Source: Actinoplanes xinjiangensis (GTDB lineage Bacteria; Actinomycetota; Actinomycetes; Mycobacteriales; Micromonosporaceae). Taken from it: a stretch of 64,000 bases of DNA. The notes beneath the pieces are model-generated. The model searched no databases, was not told the origin of the DNA, and was given only the letters and a program-made list of their open reading frames with translations. Every line of letters begins with the position of its first letter. Positions within the stretch are counted from its first letter, which is position 1. The DNA lies in contig NZ_QGGR01000006.1 in the NCBI RefSeq assembly GCF_003148685.1, positions 124,001 through 188,000 of the forward strand. The letters are read 5' to 3'. Below, one piece after another: positions 56,159 through 64,000 of the stretch. The position numbers were made by a program, and so were the translations under genes.

Positions 56159-58999
56159 TCAGGCCGGCTCGAATCCGGTCAGGTGCAGGGAGAACGCCCG
56201 GATGGTGCCGGTGTCGGTGCCGGCCCGGTCGGCGACGTGCAGGCTCCACGTGCCGTCCGCCGGGGACAACCGCAGCGAGCCCAGCGGGTCGTTCGGTTTC
56301 CAGGATCCGGTGAACGGTGCGTTCGCCGACAGGGCCGACGCGAACGGTGTCGCGGCGGCGTCGTCGAAGACCACCTGGCACAGGTTGTTGCCGCCTCCGC
56401 CGGTACGGGAGAACAGCGTGGCCTTGCGCCCGTCCGGTGCGGTGAGTGTGCCGACCAGGTCACCGACGAACGTGTGGTCGACGCCCACGGTCGTCGCGCC
56501 GGCCGTGGTGTTGCACTCGGTGCCGTCGATGGAGAAGGTGAGTGACGACGCGTACCCGACGCCGGTGACGTCCACGGTGGCGCTGACGCCGGTGGGGTCG
56601 TTGTCCGGGATCGGCAGGGGCGCGCCGGCGTAGGCGAAGTCCCGCACCGTCGCCGACGGCCGGCCGGTCGCCACCGTCACGCTGCCGGTGGTGGGCGACA
56701 GGGTACCGGCGAAGGTGGCCCGCACCTTCAGCCCGACCGGCCGTCCGAGCGGGTAACCGGCAGCCAGTTTCAGGGTGTAGTCCCTGGTCTTGGAGGCGCC
56801 GGCGGCGATGGTGCCGTACGAACGGGAGCGCGGCGTGACGGTCGCGAGCGGATGGTCGGAGTCCACGACGACGCTGACGCCGGTGGCCGTACCGTCGCCG
56901 ACGTTGTTCGCCGGGAGGGCGACGGTGGCCTGTTCGCCGGGTTCCAGGTAGGCGTCGCCGTCCCCGGTGGTCGGGGTGATCGCCGGCGTGCCGGGCTGGA
57001 CCAGCGGTTGCGGGGTGGCGCCGGTGTTGCGCAGCACCAGATCGGCGCGGATCACGCCGCTGCCGGTCCGGTTGTCGTAACCCGACGGGGTGAGGTCCAG
57101 GGCGGTGCCGGTGAGGGCGGCCCGGATCTCGTCGCCGCTCAGACCCGGGTTGCCGGAGAGGGCGAGGGCGGCGATCGCGGCGGCGTGCGGGGCGGCCGCC
57201 GACGTGCCGTAGAAGGGCTGGAAGTCCGGCACCGAGGTGCTCACACCGTCGGCCGCGGTGATGTCCGGTTTGGCCCGGGCGAATCCACCGGTGGACGAGA
57301 AGTCGCCGGGCGTGACGGCCGTGCCGTCGGCGTTGAAGAACACCCGCCGCGGCCCGTCGGAGGTGAACCGTTCCGGCAGGGTCTGCCGGGTGAACACGTT
57401 CGGGTACGGGCCGGCCGGGTTCGCCGGGTCACCGTCCTCGAGATCGAACGGCAGTGCGTCCTTGGCCGGGGCGGCGGCCACCGAGAAGGCGTTCACGGCC
57501 GAGTTGTGCCCACGGGTGATGCCGGGGGTGGAGAAGCCCTTGAGGGCGCCGTCGGCCGAGTCGGTGAAGCGCCCCCGGAACACGGACAGCTGGAGGTAGC
57601 GGTCGGCGCCGGCGAACTTGACGGCGGCCAGCCGCTGGCCGTTGCTGTTCGCCGTCTGGAGGATCTCCCACGGGTCGTCGTCGCCGTCCTGGACGTCCTG
57701 GGAGAACGAGGTGACGTTGCCCAGCGAGTTGATCAGGTACAGGTCGTAGTCGTTCGCCGAGGACACCAGGGCGTCGGCCCACCACAGCGTGACGACCCGG
57801 CCGGCGCTGTTCGGCGACAGCGGGTTGAACTCCTGCACGCCCGGCCCGGGGTCGAAGTCGTGCGCGTCGCCGGCGAACTTGCCGATGCCCCGGCCGGAGT
57901 CGGCGAAGTCGCCCTCCCAGTTGCCGGAGGTGCCGTCGATCTTGTTGCCCTCGTTGCCGGCGGAGCTGAAGAAGTAGGCGCCGTCGGCGGTGACGGCATT
58001 GACGGCCTGCGCGATGACGCCGTCCTGGAAGGGGCTCTCGTGGTAGTAGACGACGTCGTCGACGATGATGTCGCAGCCGGCCGTGGAGCGCAGGGCGCGG
58101 ATGTTCTCGGCGAAGCTGGCCTCGCTGGTGAACGCGGTCGCGAACCCGAGCTTCGCGTTGGGCACCAGGTCGTGGATGATCTCCAGCATCGCGGTGCCCT
58201 CGTCGCCGTCACCCTCCTGGCCGGGCAGCACGTCGACGTCGGCGGGCAGGTCGCCGCTGGCCTGGGAGTCGGCGAGCGAGTCCACCCCGTCGGACAGGGC
58301 GCACACCTTCACCCCGGTTCCGGTCACCTTGTACCGGGTGCGGGCGGTGTCGGCGGCGTGCGTGCGGTCTCCCTCGGAGAGCACCGAACCCTGGGCGGCG
58401 GTGACCGCCGGGGTCTTCGGTGCCGCCGTCGCCGCGCGCAGGGCCGACTCGATCCGGGCCGTCTTCGCCGTCTTCGACTCGGTTCGGGGTTTGGCGTTCG
58501 GGTCGGTCTGCCGGGCGGTGATCGCGCCGTGTCTGAGGTTGACGCCGGTGACGTCCTTCCATCCGGCGATCTCCGGCAGGGCGGTGAGCGGCGCCTCGAC
58601 CAGCACGGTGCCGGTCGCCGGGGACGGGAAGCGGATACCGGCGCCGGCGTCGCGCAGCCGGTCGAGCAGTTCGTCGCCCACCTTGTCGGCGTGGACCTCG
58701 ACCTCGGTGGTGCCGGATTTGCTGACCGGCACGCCCGTCCCGAGTGCGGGCAGGGCGTTGGTCATGGCCTGACCCGTGCGTTTGCGCAGCTCGATGGCGA
58801 GCCGGCTGTCGAGTTTGCGTTCGGCCGGGGTGAGTGACTTCTTGATGTCCTGGAGTGCGGCGATCTGTTGGTAGGCCCGCTCGGACGGGCTGTCCGGAGC
58901 CTTCGCCGCTGCGCCCGGTGCCGTGAGGCCCAGGACGGTCGCTCCGATCGCGAGGACCGTCACCGAGCGGCGGAGGTTACCTTGACTGAAGATGTGCAA
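56159..58999 (-). CDS. secreted subtilase-fold protease with Glu in place of catalytic His, P-domain
   Basis: The product has 946 residues with a signal peptide (RSVTVLAIGATVLGLTAPGAA) and an N-terminal propeptide-like region to about 205. The catalytic Asp is Asp237 (VCALSDGVDS), the oxyanion Asn is Asn349 (FFSSAGNEG) and the nucleophile is Ser600 (FYGTSAAAPHAAAIAAL). At the position of the HGT His the sequence reads DEGTAM, putting Glu267 there, as in the sedolisin Ser-Glu-Asp triad. C-terminal beta domains and a P/Homo-B domain (VDHTFVGDLVGTLTAPDGRKATLF) follow. If active it would be an extracellular S8/S53-like peptidase. Confidence 0.9.
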   Translation of the reverse strand: MHIFSQGNLRRSVTVLAIGATVLGLTAPGAAAKAPDSPSERAYQQIAALQDIKKSLTPAERKLDSRLAIELRKRTGQAMTNALPALGTGVPVSKSGTTEVEVHADKVGDELLDRLRDAGAGIRFPSPATGTVLVEAPLTALPEIAGWKDVTGVNLRHGAITARQTDPNAKPRTESKTAKTARIESALRAATAAPKTPAVTAAQGSVLSEGDRTHAADTARTRYKVTGTGVKVCALSDGVDSLADSQASGDLPADVDVLPGQEGDGDEGTAMLEIIHDLVPNAKLGFATAFTSEASFAENIRALRSTAGCDIIVDDVVYYHESPFQDGVIAQAVNAVTADGAYFFSSAGNEGNKIDGTSGNWEGDFADSGRGIGKFAGDAHDFDPGPGVQEFNPLSPNSAGRVVTLWWADALVSSANDYDLYLINSLGNVTSFSQDVQDGDDDPWEILQTANSNGQRLAAVKFAGADRYLQLSVFRGRFTDSADGALKGFSTPGITRGHNSAVNAFSVAAAPAKDALPFDLEDGDPANPAGPYPNVFTRQTLPERFTSDGPRRVFFNADGTAVTPGDFSSTGGFARAKPDITAADGVSTSVPDFQPFYGTSAAAPHAAAIAALALSGNPGLSGDEIRAALTGTALDLTPSGYDNRTGSGVIRADLVLRNTGATPQPLVQPGTPAITPTTGDGDAYLEPGEQATVALPANNVGDGTATGVSVVVDSDHPLATVTPRSRSYGTIAAGASKTRDYTLKLAAGYPLGRPVGLKVRATFAGTLSPTTGSVTVATGRPSATVRDFAYAGAPLPIPDNDPTGVSATVDVTGVGYASSLTFSIDGTECNTTAGATTVGVDHTFVGDLVGTLTAPDGRKATLFSRTGGGGNNLCQVVFDDAAATPFASALSANAPFTGSWKPNDPLGSLRLSPADGTWSLHVADRAGTDTGTIRAFSLHLTGFEPA

Positions 59000-59102
59000 T
59001 TCTCAGTCCCCCATAGAGATCAGTAAATCTCAATGTCAGGGACTCTATAGGCCACAGTCGATGTAGGACAGATGCGCGACCCGCACCGGGTGGACCGCCG
59101 GG

Positions 59103-60705
59103 TCAGTGCCGCACCGACAGCAGGTGGGTCACCTCGGCCGGGCCGTCGGCCAGCGCCAGCGCCCGCTCCTCGGTGTCCCGGTCGGCACCGGTCAGCCGGC
59201 CGGTGTGCTGGCGCAGGTGCTCGTCCCAGCTCGGGACCACGTACACCTCGACGAGGCGGCCGGCGCGTTCACCGTCGTGGAACAGCCCCCAGCGGATCGC
59301 GCCGGTACGCAGGCGGCTACGGCGTACCCCCTGCATGGCCTCGGTGAACGCCTCCTCCCGGTCGGCGCTCACCGGATAGCTCGCGACGACCACCACCGGG
59401 CCGTCGTGGTCGTCGGGGGTCCAGTTCCAGATGCGGCTCCGGCCAGAAGACGGCCGGGTCCCGGTCCAGGCCGCTGGTGTCGCGCAACGGCCACCAGCGC
59501 AGCGTCACCGCACCGGCGAGCATCAGCGCGACCGCGACCAGATGGGCCGCGGTCAGACCCCACACGTCCGACAGCACACCCCACACGAGGGCGCCCACGG
59601 CCTGGGTTCCGGCGAACACGATCTGGTAGACGGCCAGGCCGCGGGCGCGGACCCAGTTCGGCAGGAACAGCTGCATGGCCGCGTTCACGCTGGACAGCAC
59701 CATCACCCAGGCCACCCCGGCGGGCAGCAGCGCCACCACGATCGTGACCGTGGACCGGCCCGTCGCCAGCACCGCCAGGATCCCGGCGAACAACAGGCTC
59801 GCGACGAGCAGCAACCGGTTCAGCGACCACCGTGCCCGCAGCTTCGGCAGCAGCACCGCACCGGCCACCGCGCCGATCCCGACCGCGCCGAGCAGCACAC
59901 CGTAGCCACCCGAACCGAGACCCAGGCCCCGGCTGGCGACCAGCGGCAACAGCGCCCACAACGCGCTGCCCGGCACCAGGAACAGGCCGGCCCGCAGCAG
60001 GATCCGCCGCACCACCGGCGAATGCCGTACATACCGGCCACCGGACCGTACCGCGGCCGCGAACCGCTCCGGCGCACCCGACGCCGAGGAGGAGGCCGGC
60101 CGCCACCGCCACAGGACCAGAGCGAACACGGCGAACGACAGCGTGTTCAGAGCGAACACGACACCCGTTCCGGTCCGGGCGATCAACACCCCGGCCACCG
60201 CCGGGCCGACGGCACGGGCCAGGTTCATGCTGATCGCGCCCAGCGCCGACGCCGACGCCAGCTGCGGTCGCGGCACCAGCTCCGGAATCACCGACTGCCA
60301 CGCCGGCGCGGTCACCGCCTGCCCGGCGCCGAGCGCGAACGTCAACGTCAGCAGCAGCGTCGGCGGCATGTTCCCGGTCAGCGTCAACGTGGTGAGCAGC
60401 GCGCCGATCCCGGTCAGGAACACCTGCACGGCGATCAGCAGCCGCCGCCGGTCGAAGAGGTCGGCCAGCGCCCCCGCGGGCAGCGCCAGCAGCACGATCG
60501 GCAGGGTGCTGGCCGTCTGCACGACGGCGACCAGCGTGTCCGTCCCGGACTCCTCGACGAGCAGCCACTGCGCCCCGACGGTCTGCATCCAGGTGCCGAT
60601 GTTGCTGGCCAGCAGCGCCAGCCACAGACTACGGAACGCCGCGACACGCAACGGCGCCCACGCCGACGGCGGCGCGGCGGGAACGGCAGACGTTTCGGCA
60701 CTCAC
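59103..60705 (-). pseudogene. MFS_3-type efflux transporter with frameshifted C-terminal domain
   Basis: A GTG at 60705 (VSAETSAVPAAPPSAWAPL) opens a twelve-helix major facilitator (LRVAAFRSLWLALLASNIGTWMQTVGAQWLLVEE, the MFS_3/Enterobactin-exporter motif). After EPHLELDP the frame is lost at a run of five G (59415-59419). The downstream -1-relative frame encodes VVVVASYPVSADREEAFTEAMQ... to VTHLLSVRH, the dimeric monooxygenase-like domain normally fused to MFS_3 proteins. Removing one base would join them into one protein of about 535 residues. Mutation, sequencing error or programmed shift are all possible. Confidence 0.85.
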
Positions 60706-60793
60706 CCGCTGAGGGCTACCCCGGGCAGGCGCCTCCCTACCGTCCGATCCGGTGGTCGTACGATCACCGGGCGCCATGGGCGAGGATCGGGTC

Positions 60794-61399
60794 ATGATCG
60801 GTTACTGGGATCCCCTGCCCACCGCCCGGCGTGTGCTGGACGACCGCGCCCTGATCGCCGCGGACCTGTTCCAAGGGCTCTGGGAGCAGCGCAACTGGCG
60901 CAACGTTCCCGGTCCCTTCTACGCGGCCGAGACCGACATCATGGCCCTGGGACGGGGCGAGGCGCCGAACAACATCTGCTACGACGGCGACCGTGGCGAC
61001 GGAACCGTGTCGGAGTTCGTCCACCGGCAGCCGGTGACCGAGGGCGAGACCGCCGCCCTGATCGGCGCCGCCCAGGTCGAGCACTGGCGGGGCTACCAGT
61101 GGGACGGCGACGACCACTGGACCGTGGACGGGGTCCGCGAGTGGTGGCGCGAGCGGGGCCGGGTGCGGGAGTGGGCGGTGCGGATCGCCGCCGACTGGGC
61201 GGCGGACGGTCATCCGGAGTGGGGCTTCGCCGGCGGCCCCGAGTACGCCGGGCTCTATCAGGACGCCGCCCGGGGGCACCGGGACTTCGTCGCCTACCTC
61301 GACGGCGGCCTGGAGGCCTACCTGCGTGGTTATCTGTTCTGGCTGGATCGGCGGCGTGAGCCCCGGCCCGGTGAGGCGCTGCCGATCCTGGGCAGCTGA
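60794..61399 (+). CDS. hypothetical protein, 201 aa, Trp-rich
   Basis: The ATG at 60794 follows GAGGATCGGGTC. The protein is soluble and acidic, with MIGYWDPLPTARRVLDDRALIAADLFQGLWEQRNWRNVPGPFYAAETD, then VEHWRGYQWDGDDHWTVDGVREWW and LRGYLFWLDRRREP. I do not recognise a family. It is divergent from the broken MFS gene. Confidence 0.68.
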   Translation: MIGYWDPLPTARRVLDDRALIAADLFQGLWEQRNWRNVPGPFYAAETDIMALGRGEAPNNICYDGDRGDGTVSEFVHRQPVTEGETAALIGAAQVEHWRGYQWDGDDHWTVDGVREWWRERGRVREWAVRIAADWAADGHPEWGFAGGPEYAGLYQDAARGHRDFVAYLDGGLEAYLRGYLFWLDRRREPRPGEALPILGS

Positions 61400-61466
61400 C
61401 GGCCGGACCGGGGATTCGGCGCCGATCCGGCGGGTATCGCAGGGGTCCGACCGGAAGGAGATCGTC

Positions 61467-61658
61467 GTGGACGAGAAACCGGGCACCGACGCGGGTTCCA
61501 GCACCGACCAGCACGTCACCGGTGCCGACGAGACGGAGGACATGCCGGTGGACGCCGAGCCCACCGCGGACACGCCGGCGCACGGCAGCAGCAACGCCGT
61601 GTTCAACGCCGCCCGTGACTCGGTCGCCCGTGACGCGGCCGCCCGTGAGCGTGGCTGA
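61467..61658 (+). CDS. small acidic protein, 63 aa
   Basis: A GTG at 61467 follows GGAAGGAGATCGTC. The product (VDEKPGTDAGSSTDQHVTGADETEDMPVDAEP...) is acidic, disordered and ends in basic ARDAAARERG. It overlaps the next start by 8-14 bp, so the two genes are coupled. Function unknown; it may accompany the EVE-like protein. Confidence 0.6.
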   Translation: MDEKPGTDAGSSTDQHVTGADETEDMPVDAEPTADTPAHGSSNAVFNAARDSVARDAAARERG

Positions 61659-62112
61659 CCGGGCCCAGTTGATCACCGCGGACGATCTCGGGGCGTGGCT
61701 GATCAAAGGCAACGCCGACCACGCCGATCTGGGTGGCCGGTTCGCCCGGCAGCCGCGGGTGGACCGGTGGTGTGTGCGGCGCAGCTACCGGCTGGAGCTG
61801 ATGGCGGCCGGCCAGCCGGTGCTGTTCTGGGGCAGCGGGAGCCGGCGGCGCGACGTGGCCTACGGCCTCTGGGGCTGCGGGCGGCTGCTCGGCCCGGCGC
61901 GGCGGCAGGCGGACGGTGCGGGCTGGGAACTGCCGCTGGACCTGACGATCGCCGACCCGTCGGCGTGGATCGGCCGGGCGGAACTCCGTGCCCACGACGA
62001 GCTGGCGGGGCTCGAGGTGCTGCGGCAGCCGCAGGCCGCGAATCCGTCGTATCTGTCGAAACGGCAGTTCGCGGCGTTGCGCCGGGATTTCCGGGACGCG
62101 TTCGCATGGTGA
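61651..62112 (+). CDS. EVE/PUA-like domain protein, 153 aa
   Basis: GTG 61651 or GTG 61645 starts this gene. The motifs GAWLIKGNADHADLG, VDRWCVRRSYRLELMAAGQPVLFWGSG, and YGLWGCGRLLGPARRQADGAGWELPLDLTI match the EVE (PUA-like) fold that recognises modified bases. A role in modified nucleic acid recognition is inference. It is coupled to the small acidic gene upstream and lies 168 bp before a two-component pair. Confidence 0.72.
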   Translation: MADRAQLITADDLGAWLIKGNADHADLGGRFARQPRVDRWCVRRSYRLELMAAGQPVLFWGSGSRRRDVAYGLWGCGRLLGPARRQADGAGWELPLDLTIADPSAWIGRAELRAHDELAGLEVLRQPQAANPSYLSKRQFAALRRDFRDAFAW

Positions 62113-62280
62113 GTGGGCAACCGGCCCGGCGGCCGCGTCGCGGCCTTGACCCAACTGCCGCCGGCGGGGTGCGGGCGGGGCGGTGAGGGTGCGGTCGAGG
62201 ACTTCTCCGATCGTACGATCACCGGCTTCTACTGCATTTGCGGTACATTTTTTCGCCCTGACCGGCGTTAGGGTGCGTTT

Positions 62281-63384
62281 ATGCGGACGGCGAACTGGTT
62301 GATCGCGATCGGGGTCACCGGCGTGGTGCTGACCTCCGTGCTCACCCAGCAGCGTCCGGCTACCGTCCGGGACGTGCTCGCCTGCCTGTTGGTGGTGACG
62401 AGTGGGCTGGCGCTGGCCGCGTTGCGCCGGGCGCCGATCGTGGTGCTGGTCGTCACCGGGGTCTGCGTCGTCGGGTACACCGTGGCCGGGTTCGCGGTGC
62501 CGGCGCTCGCGTTCCTGGTCGCGGTCTACGGCGGTTTCCGGGCCGGGCATCGGGCGGTCACCGTCGGGGCGGGTGTCGGGATGCTGGCCGCGCTGCCGCT
62601 CGCGTTCCTGGCGTCGCCGGCCGAGCCGGCGGTCACCGAGGCGCTCGCGCAGGCCCGTGGGGTGCTGGAGCTGGCCTGGCTGGTCGCCGCCGGTTTCGCC
62701 GGGGAGGCGCTGCGGCAGGCCGAGCGGCGCGCCGACGAGGCGGAGCGCACCCGCGAGGAGACGGCCCGGCTGCGGGCCACGCAGGAGCGGCTGCACATCG
62801 CCCGCGAGCTGCACGATTCGCTGACCCACCAGATCTCGATCATCAAGGTGCAGGCGGAGGTCGCGGTGCATCTGGCGCGTAAGCGGGGTGAGCAGGTGCC
62901 GGAGGCGCTGGTGGCGATCCGGGAGGCGGGCCGGGCCGCGACGCGGGAGCTGCGGGCCACGCTGGACACGCTGCGGCAGGACGGTGACGCGCCGCCGCAC
63001 GGCCTCGACCAGCTGGCGGAACTGCTGGCCGGGGTGGAGGGCATCGGGTTGCGCACCGAGTTGACGATCGCGGGGGAGCGGGCCGACGTGCCGGACGCGG
63101 TGGGGCGGACCGCGTACCGGATCGTGCAGGAGTCGCTGACGAACACCGCCCGGCACGCCGCGGCGTCGACCGCGTCCGTCCGCATCGACTACCGGCCGGA
63201 TGCGCTGGCCATCCGGGTCGACGACGACGGCGCCGCGAGACCGGGGGTGACACCGGTGCCGGGGATCGGATTGCAGGGCATGCGGGAGCGGGTGACCGCG
63301 CTCGGCGGCCGGTTGCTCGCCGGCCCGCGCAGTGAGGGCGGCTTCACCGTTCAGGCGGAGCTGCCGCTGGAGCGGGTCGGATGA
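62281..63384 (+). CDS. DesK/NarL-type sensor histidine kinase
   Basis: The product has 367 residues; the ATG at 62281 has no clear ribosome binding site, so a leaderless or weakly translated start is possible. Four hydrophobic helices occupy residues 1-140. The phosphoacceptor block LHIARELHDSLTHQISIIK puts His178 as the phosphorylation site, with a HATPase N box and G1 region near the end (VDDDGAARPGVTPVPGIGLQGMRERV). Its stop overlaps the response-regulator ATG by 4 bp. Confidence 0.94.
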   Translation: MRTANWLIAIGVTGVVLTSVLTQQRPATVRDVLACLLVVTSGLALAALRRAPIVVLVVTGVCVVGYTVAGFAVPALAFLVAVYGGFRAGHRAVTVGAGVGMLAALPLAFLASPAEPAVTEALAQARGVLELAWLVAAGFAGEALRQAERRADEAERTREETARLRATQERLHIARELHDSLTHQISIIKVQAEVAVHLARKRGEQVPEALVAIREAGRAATRELRATLDTLRQDGDAPPHGLDQLAELLAGVEGIGLRTELTIAGERADVPDAVGRTAYRIVQESLTNTARHAAASTASVRIDYRPDALAIRVDDDGAARPGVTPVPGIGLQGMRERVTALGGRLLAGPRSEGGFTVQAELPLERVG

Positions 63385-64000
63385 TCCGGGTGCTGCTGGT
63401 CGACGACCAGCCGTTGCTGCGCAGCGGCTTCCGGGCGCTGCTCGACGCGGAGGACGACATCGAGGTGGTCGCCGAGGCCGGCGACGGCAGGCAGGGCGTC
63501 GACCTGGCCCGGATGCGGCTGCCGGACCTGGCGCTCGTCGACATCCGGATGCCGGTGATGGACGGCATCGAGACGACCCGGCAGATCGCCGCGGATCCCG
63601 CTCTCGCCGGGGTCCGCGTGGTGATCCTCACCAACTACGGCGACGACGAGCACGTCTTCCAGGCGTTGCGGGCCGGTGCGGCCGGCTTCCTGGTCAAGGA
63701 CATCACCCCCGACGACTTCCTGCATGCGGTACGCGTGGCCGCCCGCGGCGACGCACTGCTCGCCCCGTCGATCACCCGGATGCTGATCAGCCGGTACGTC
63801 AGTGAGCCCCCGGGCGGTGGGGTGAACCGGTTCGTGGCCGAGCTGACCAACCGGGAACGGGAGGCGGTCGTCCTCGCCGCGCGCGGCCTGTCCAACGACG
63901 AGATCGCCGCCGCCATGGTGATCAGCCCGTTGACGGCGAAGACCCACGTGAACCGGGCGATGACCAAGTTGCGGGCCCGTGACCGGGCGCAGCTGGTGGT
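63381..64000 (+). CDS. NarL/FixJ-family response regulator (3' end cut by window)
   Basis: ATG 63381 begins MIRVLLVDDQPLLRSGFRALL. The receiver Asp54 is in ALVDIRMPVM, with the Lys in GFLVKDITPDD. The LuxR helix-turn-helix LTNREREAVVLAARGLSNDEIAAAMVIS and TAKTHVNRAMTKLRARDRAQL is nearly complete at the window edge. It is the partner of the overlapping kinase. Confidence 0.95.
   Translation, partial: MIRVLLVDDQPLLRSGFRALLDAEDDIEVVAEAGDGRQGVDLARMRLPDLALVDIRMPVMDGIETTRQIAADPALAGVRVVILTNYGDDEHVFQALRAGAAGFLVKDITPDDFLHAVRVAARGDALLAPSITRMLISRYVSEPPGGGVNRFVAELTNREREAVVLAARGLSNDEIAAAMVISPLTAKTHVNRAMTKLRARDRAQLV

Noticed and set aside
56852..58837. 661-codon plus-strand frame opposite the subtilase-like gene
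   Set aside because: Antisense shadow; Gly/Val/Arg-rich without domains.

Overview
The window is uniformly GC-rich, with GTG starts, AGGAGG-type ribosome binding sites and a gene mix (AfsR/SARP regulator, DesK-type two-component pairs, snapalysin, FurA-KatG, many secreted hydrolases, LLM-class and BVMO-type oxidoreductases) that points to a filamentous actinobacterium. A Micromonosporaceae member such as Actinoplanes is my best guess, from gene content only. No tRNA, rRNA, CRISPR array or replication origin was seen. This looks like an accessory-rich chromosomal region, not a plasmid or phage.

Layout. 1-7.6 kb (minus strand): a truncated AfsR-like regulator, a small barrel protein, a secreted beta-domain protein, an enoyl-CoA hydratase/HIBYL-CoA hydrolase-like enzyme, and an ECF-type sigma factor preceded by a membrane protein in the anti-sigma position. 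7.8-9.3 kb: a diguanylate cyclase with an I-site. 9.45-13.8 kb: a compact tyrosine/homogentisate catabolic operon (HPPD, homogentisate dioxygenase, an unassigned 251-aa protein, fumarylacetoacetase). 13.9-15.1 kb: two secreted proteins (DUF3455, snapalysin) facing a shared terminator. 15.2-19.4 kb: hypothetical proteins, a divergent cold-shock-like protein, a DUF4265 protein and a sensor kinase/response regulator pair. 19.5-24 kb: a frameshifted SDR gene and an NTF2-like gene opposite a MerR regulator, a transposase remnant, and an NDH-2-like flavoprotein divergent from an XRE regulator.

24.3-26.5 kb holds an IS256-family element inserted in a small secreted-protein gene, splitting it in two. 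27.9-33.2 kb: an NHL-propeller protein with a repeat-derived Gly/Ser/Pro insert, translationally coupled to a BVMO-like monooxygenase, then a sigma/anti-sigma-like pair. 32.7-35.2 kb: a TetR gene with two operator palindromes in front of an aldo/keto reductase-LLM oxidoreductase operon. 35.2-38.4 kb: OsmC, a multicopper oxidase lipoprotein and its membrane partner. 38.5-41.6 kb: DHFR-like/TetR and NmrA/AraC divergent pairs. 41.7-49 kb: carbohydrate genes (PL3 pectate lyase, RCC1 propeller, GH65 phosphorylase, GH13 hydrolase) with a helical hypothetical protein. 49-53.4 kb: an orphan histidine kinase, then furA-katG. 53.6-64 kb: a small zinc-finger-like protein, a DivIVA paralogue, an AEC transporter, a DUF6188-like protein, a large subtilase-fold protein whose catalytic His is replaced by Glu, a frameshifted MFS exporter, an EVE-like protein, and a DesK/NarL-type pair running off the right edge.

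Themes: most regulators sit divergently beside their likely targets with recognisable palindromes between them. Three genes are broken (SDR frameshift, MFS frameshift, IS-split secreted protein). Several gene pairs are coupled by 4-bp ATGA/GTGA overlaps.
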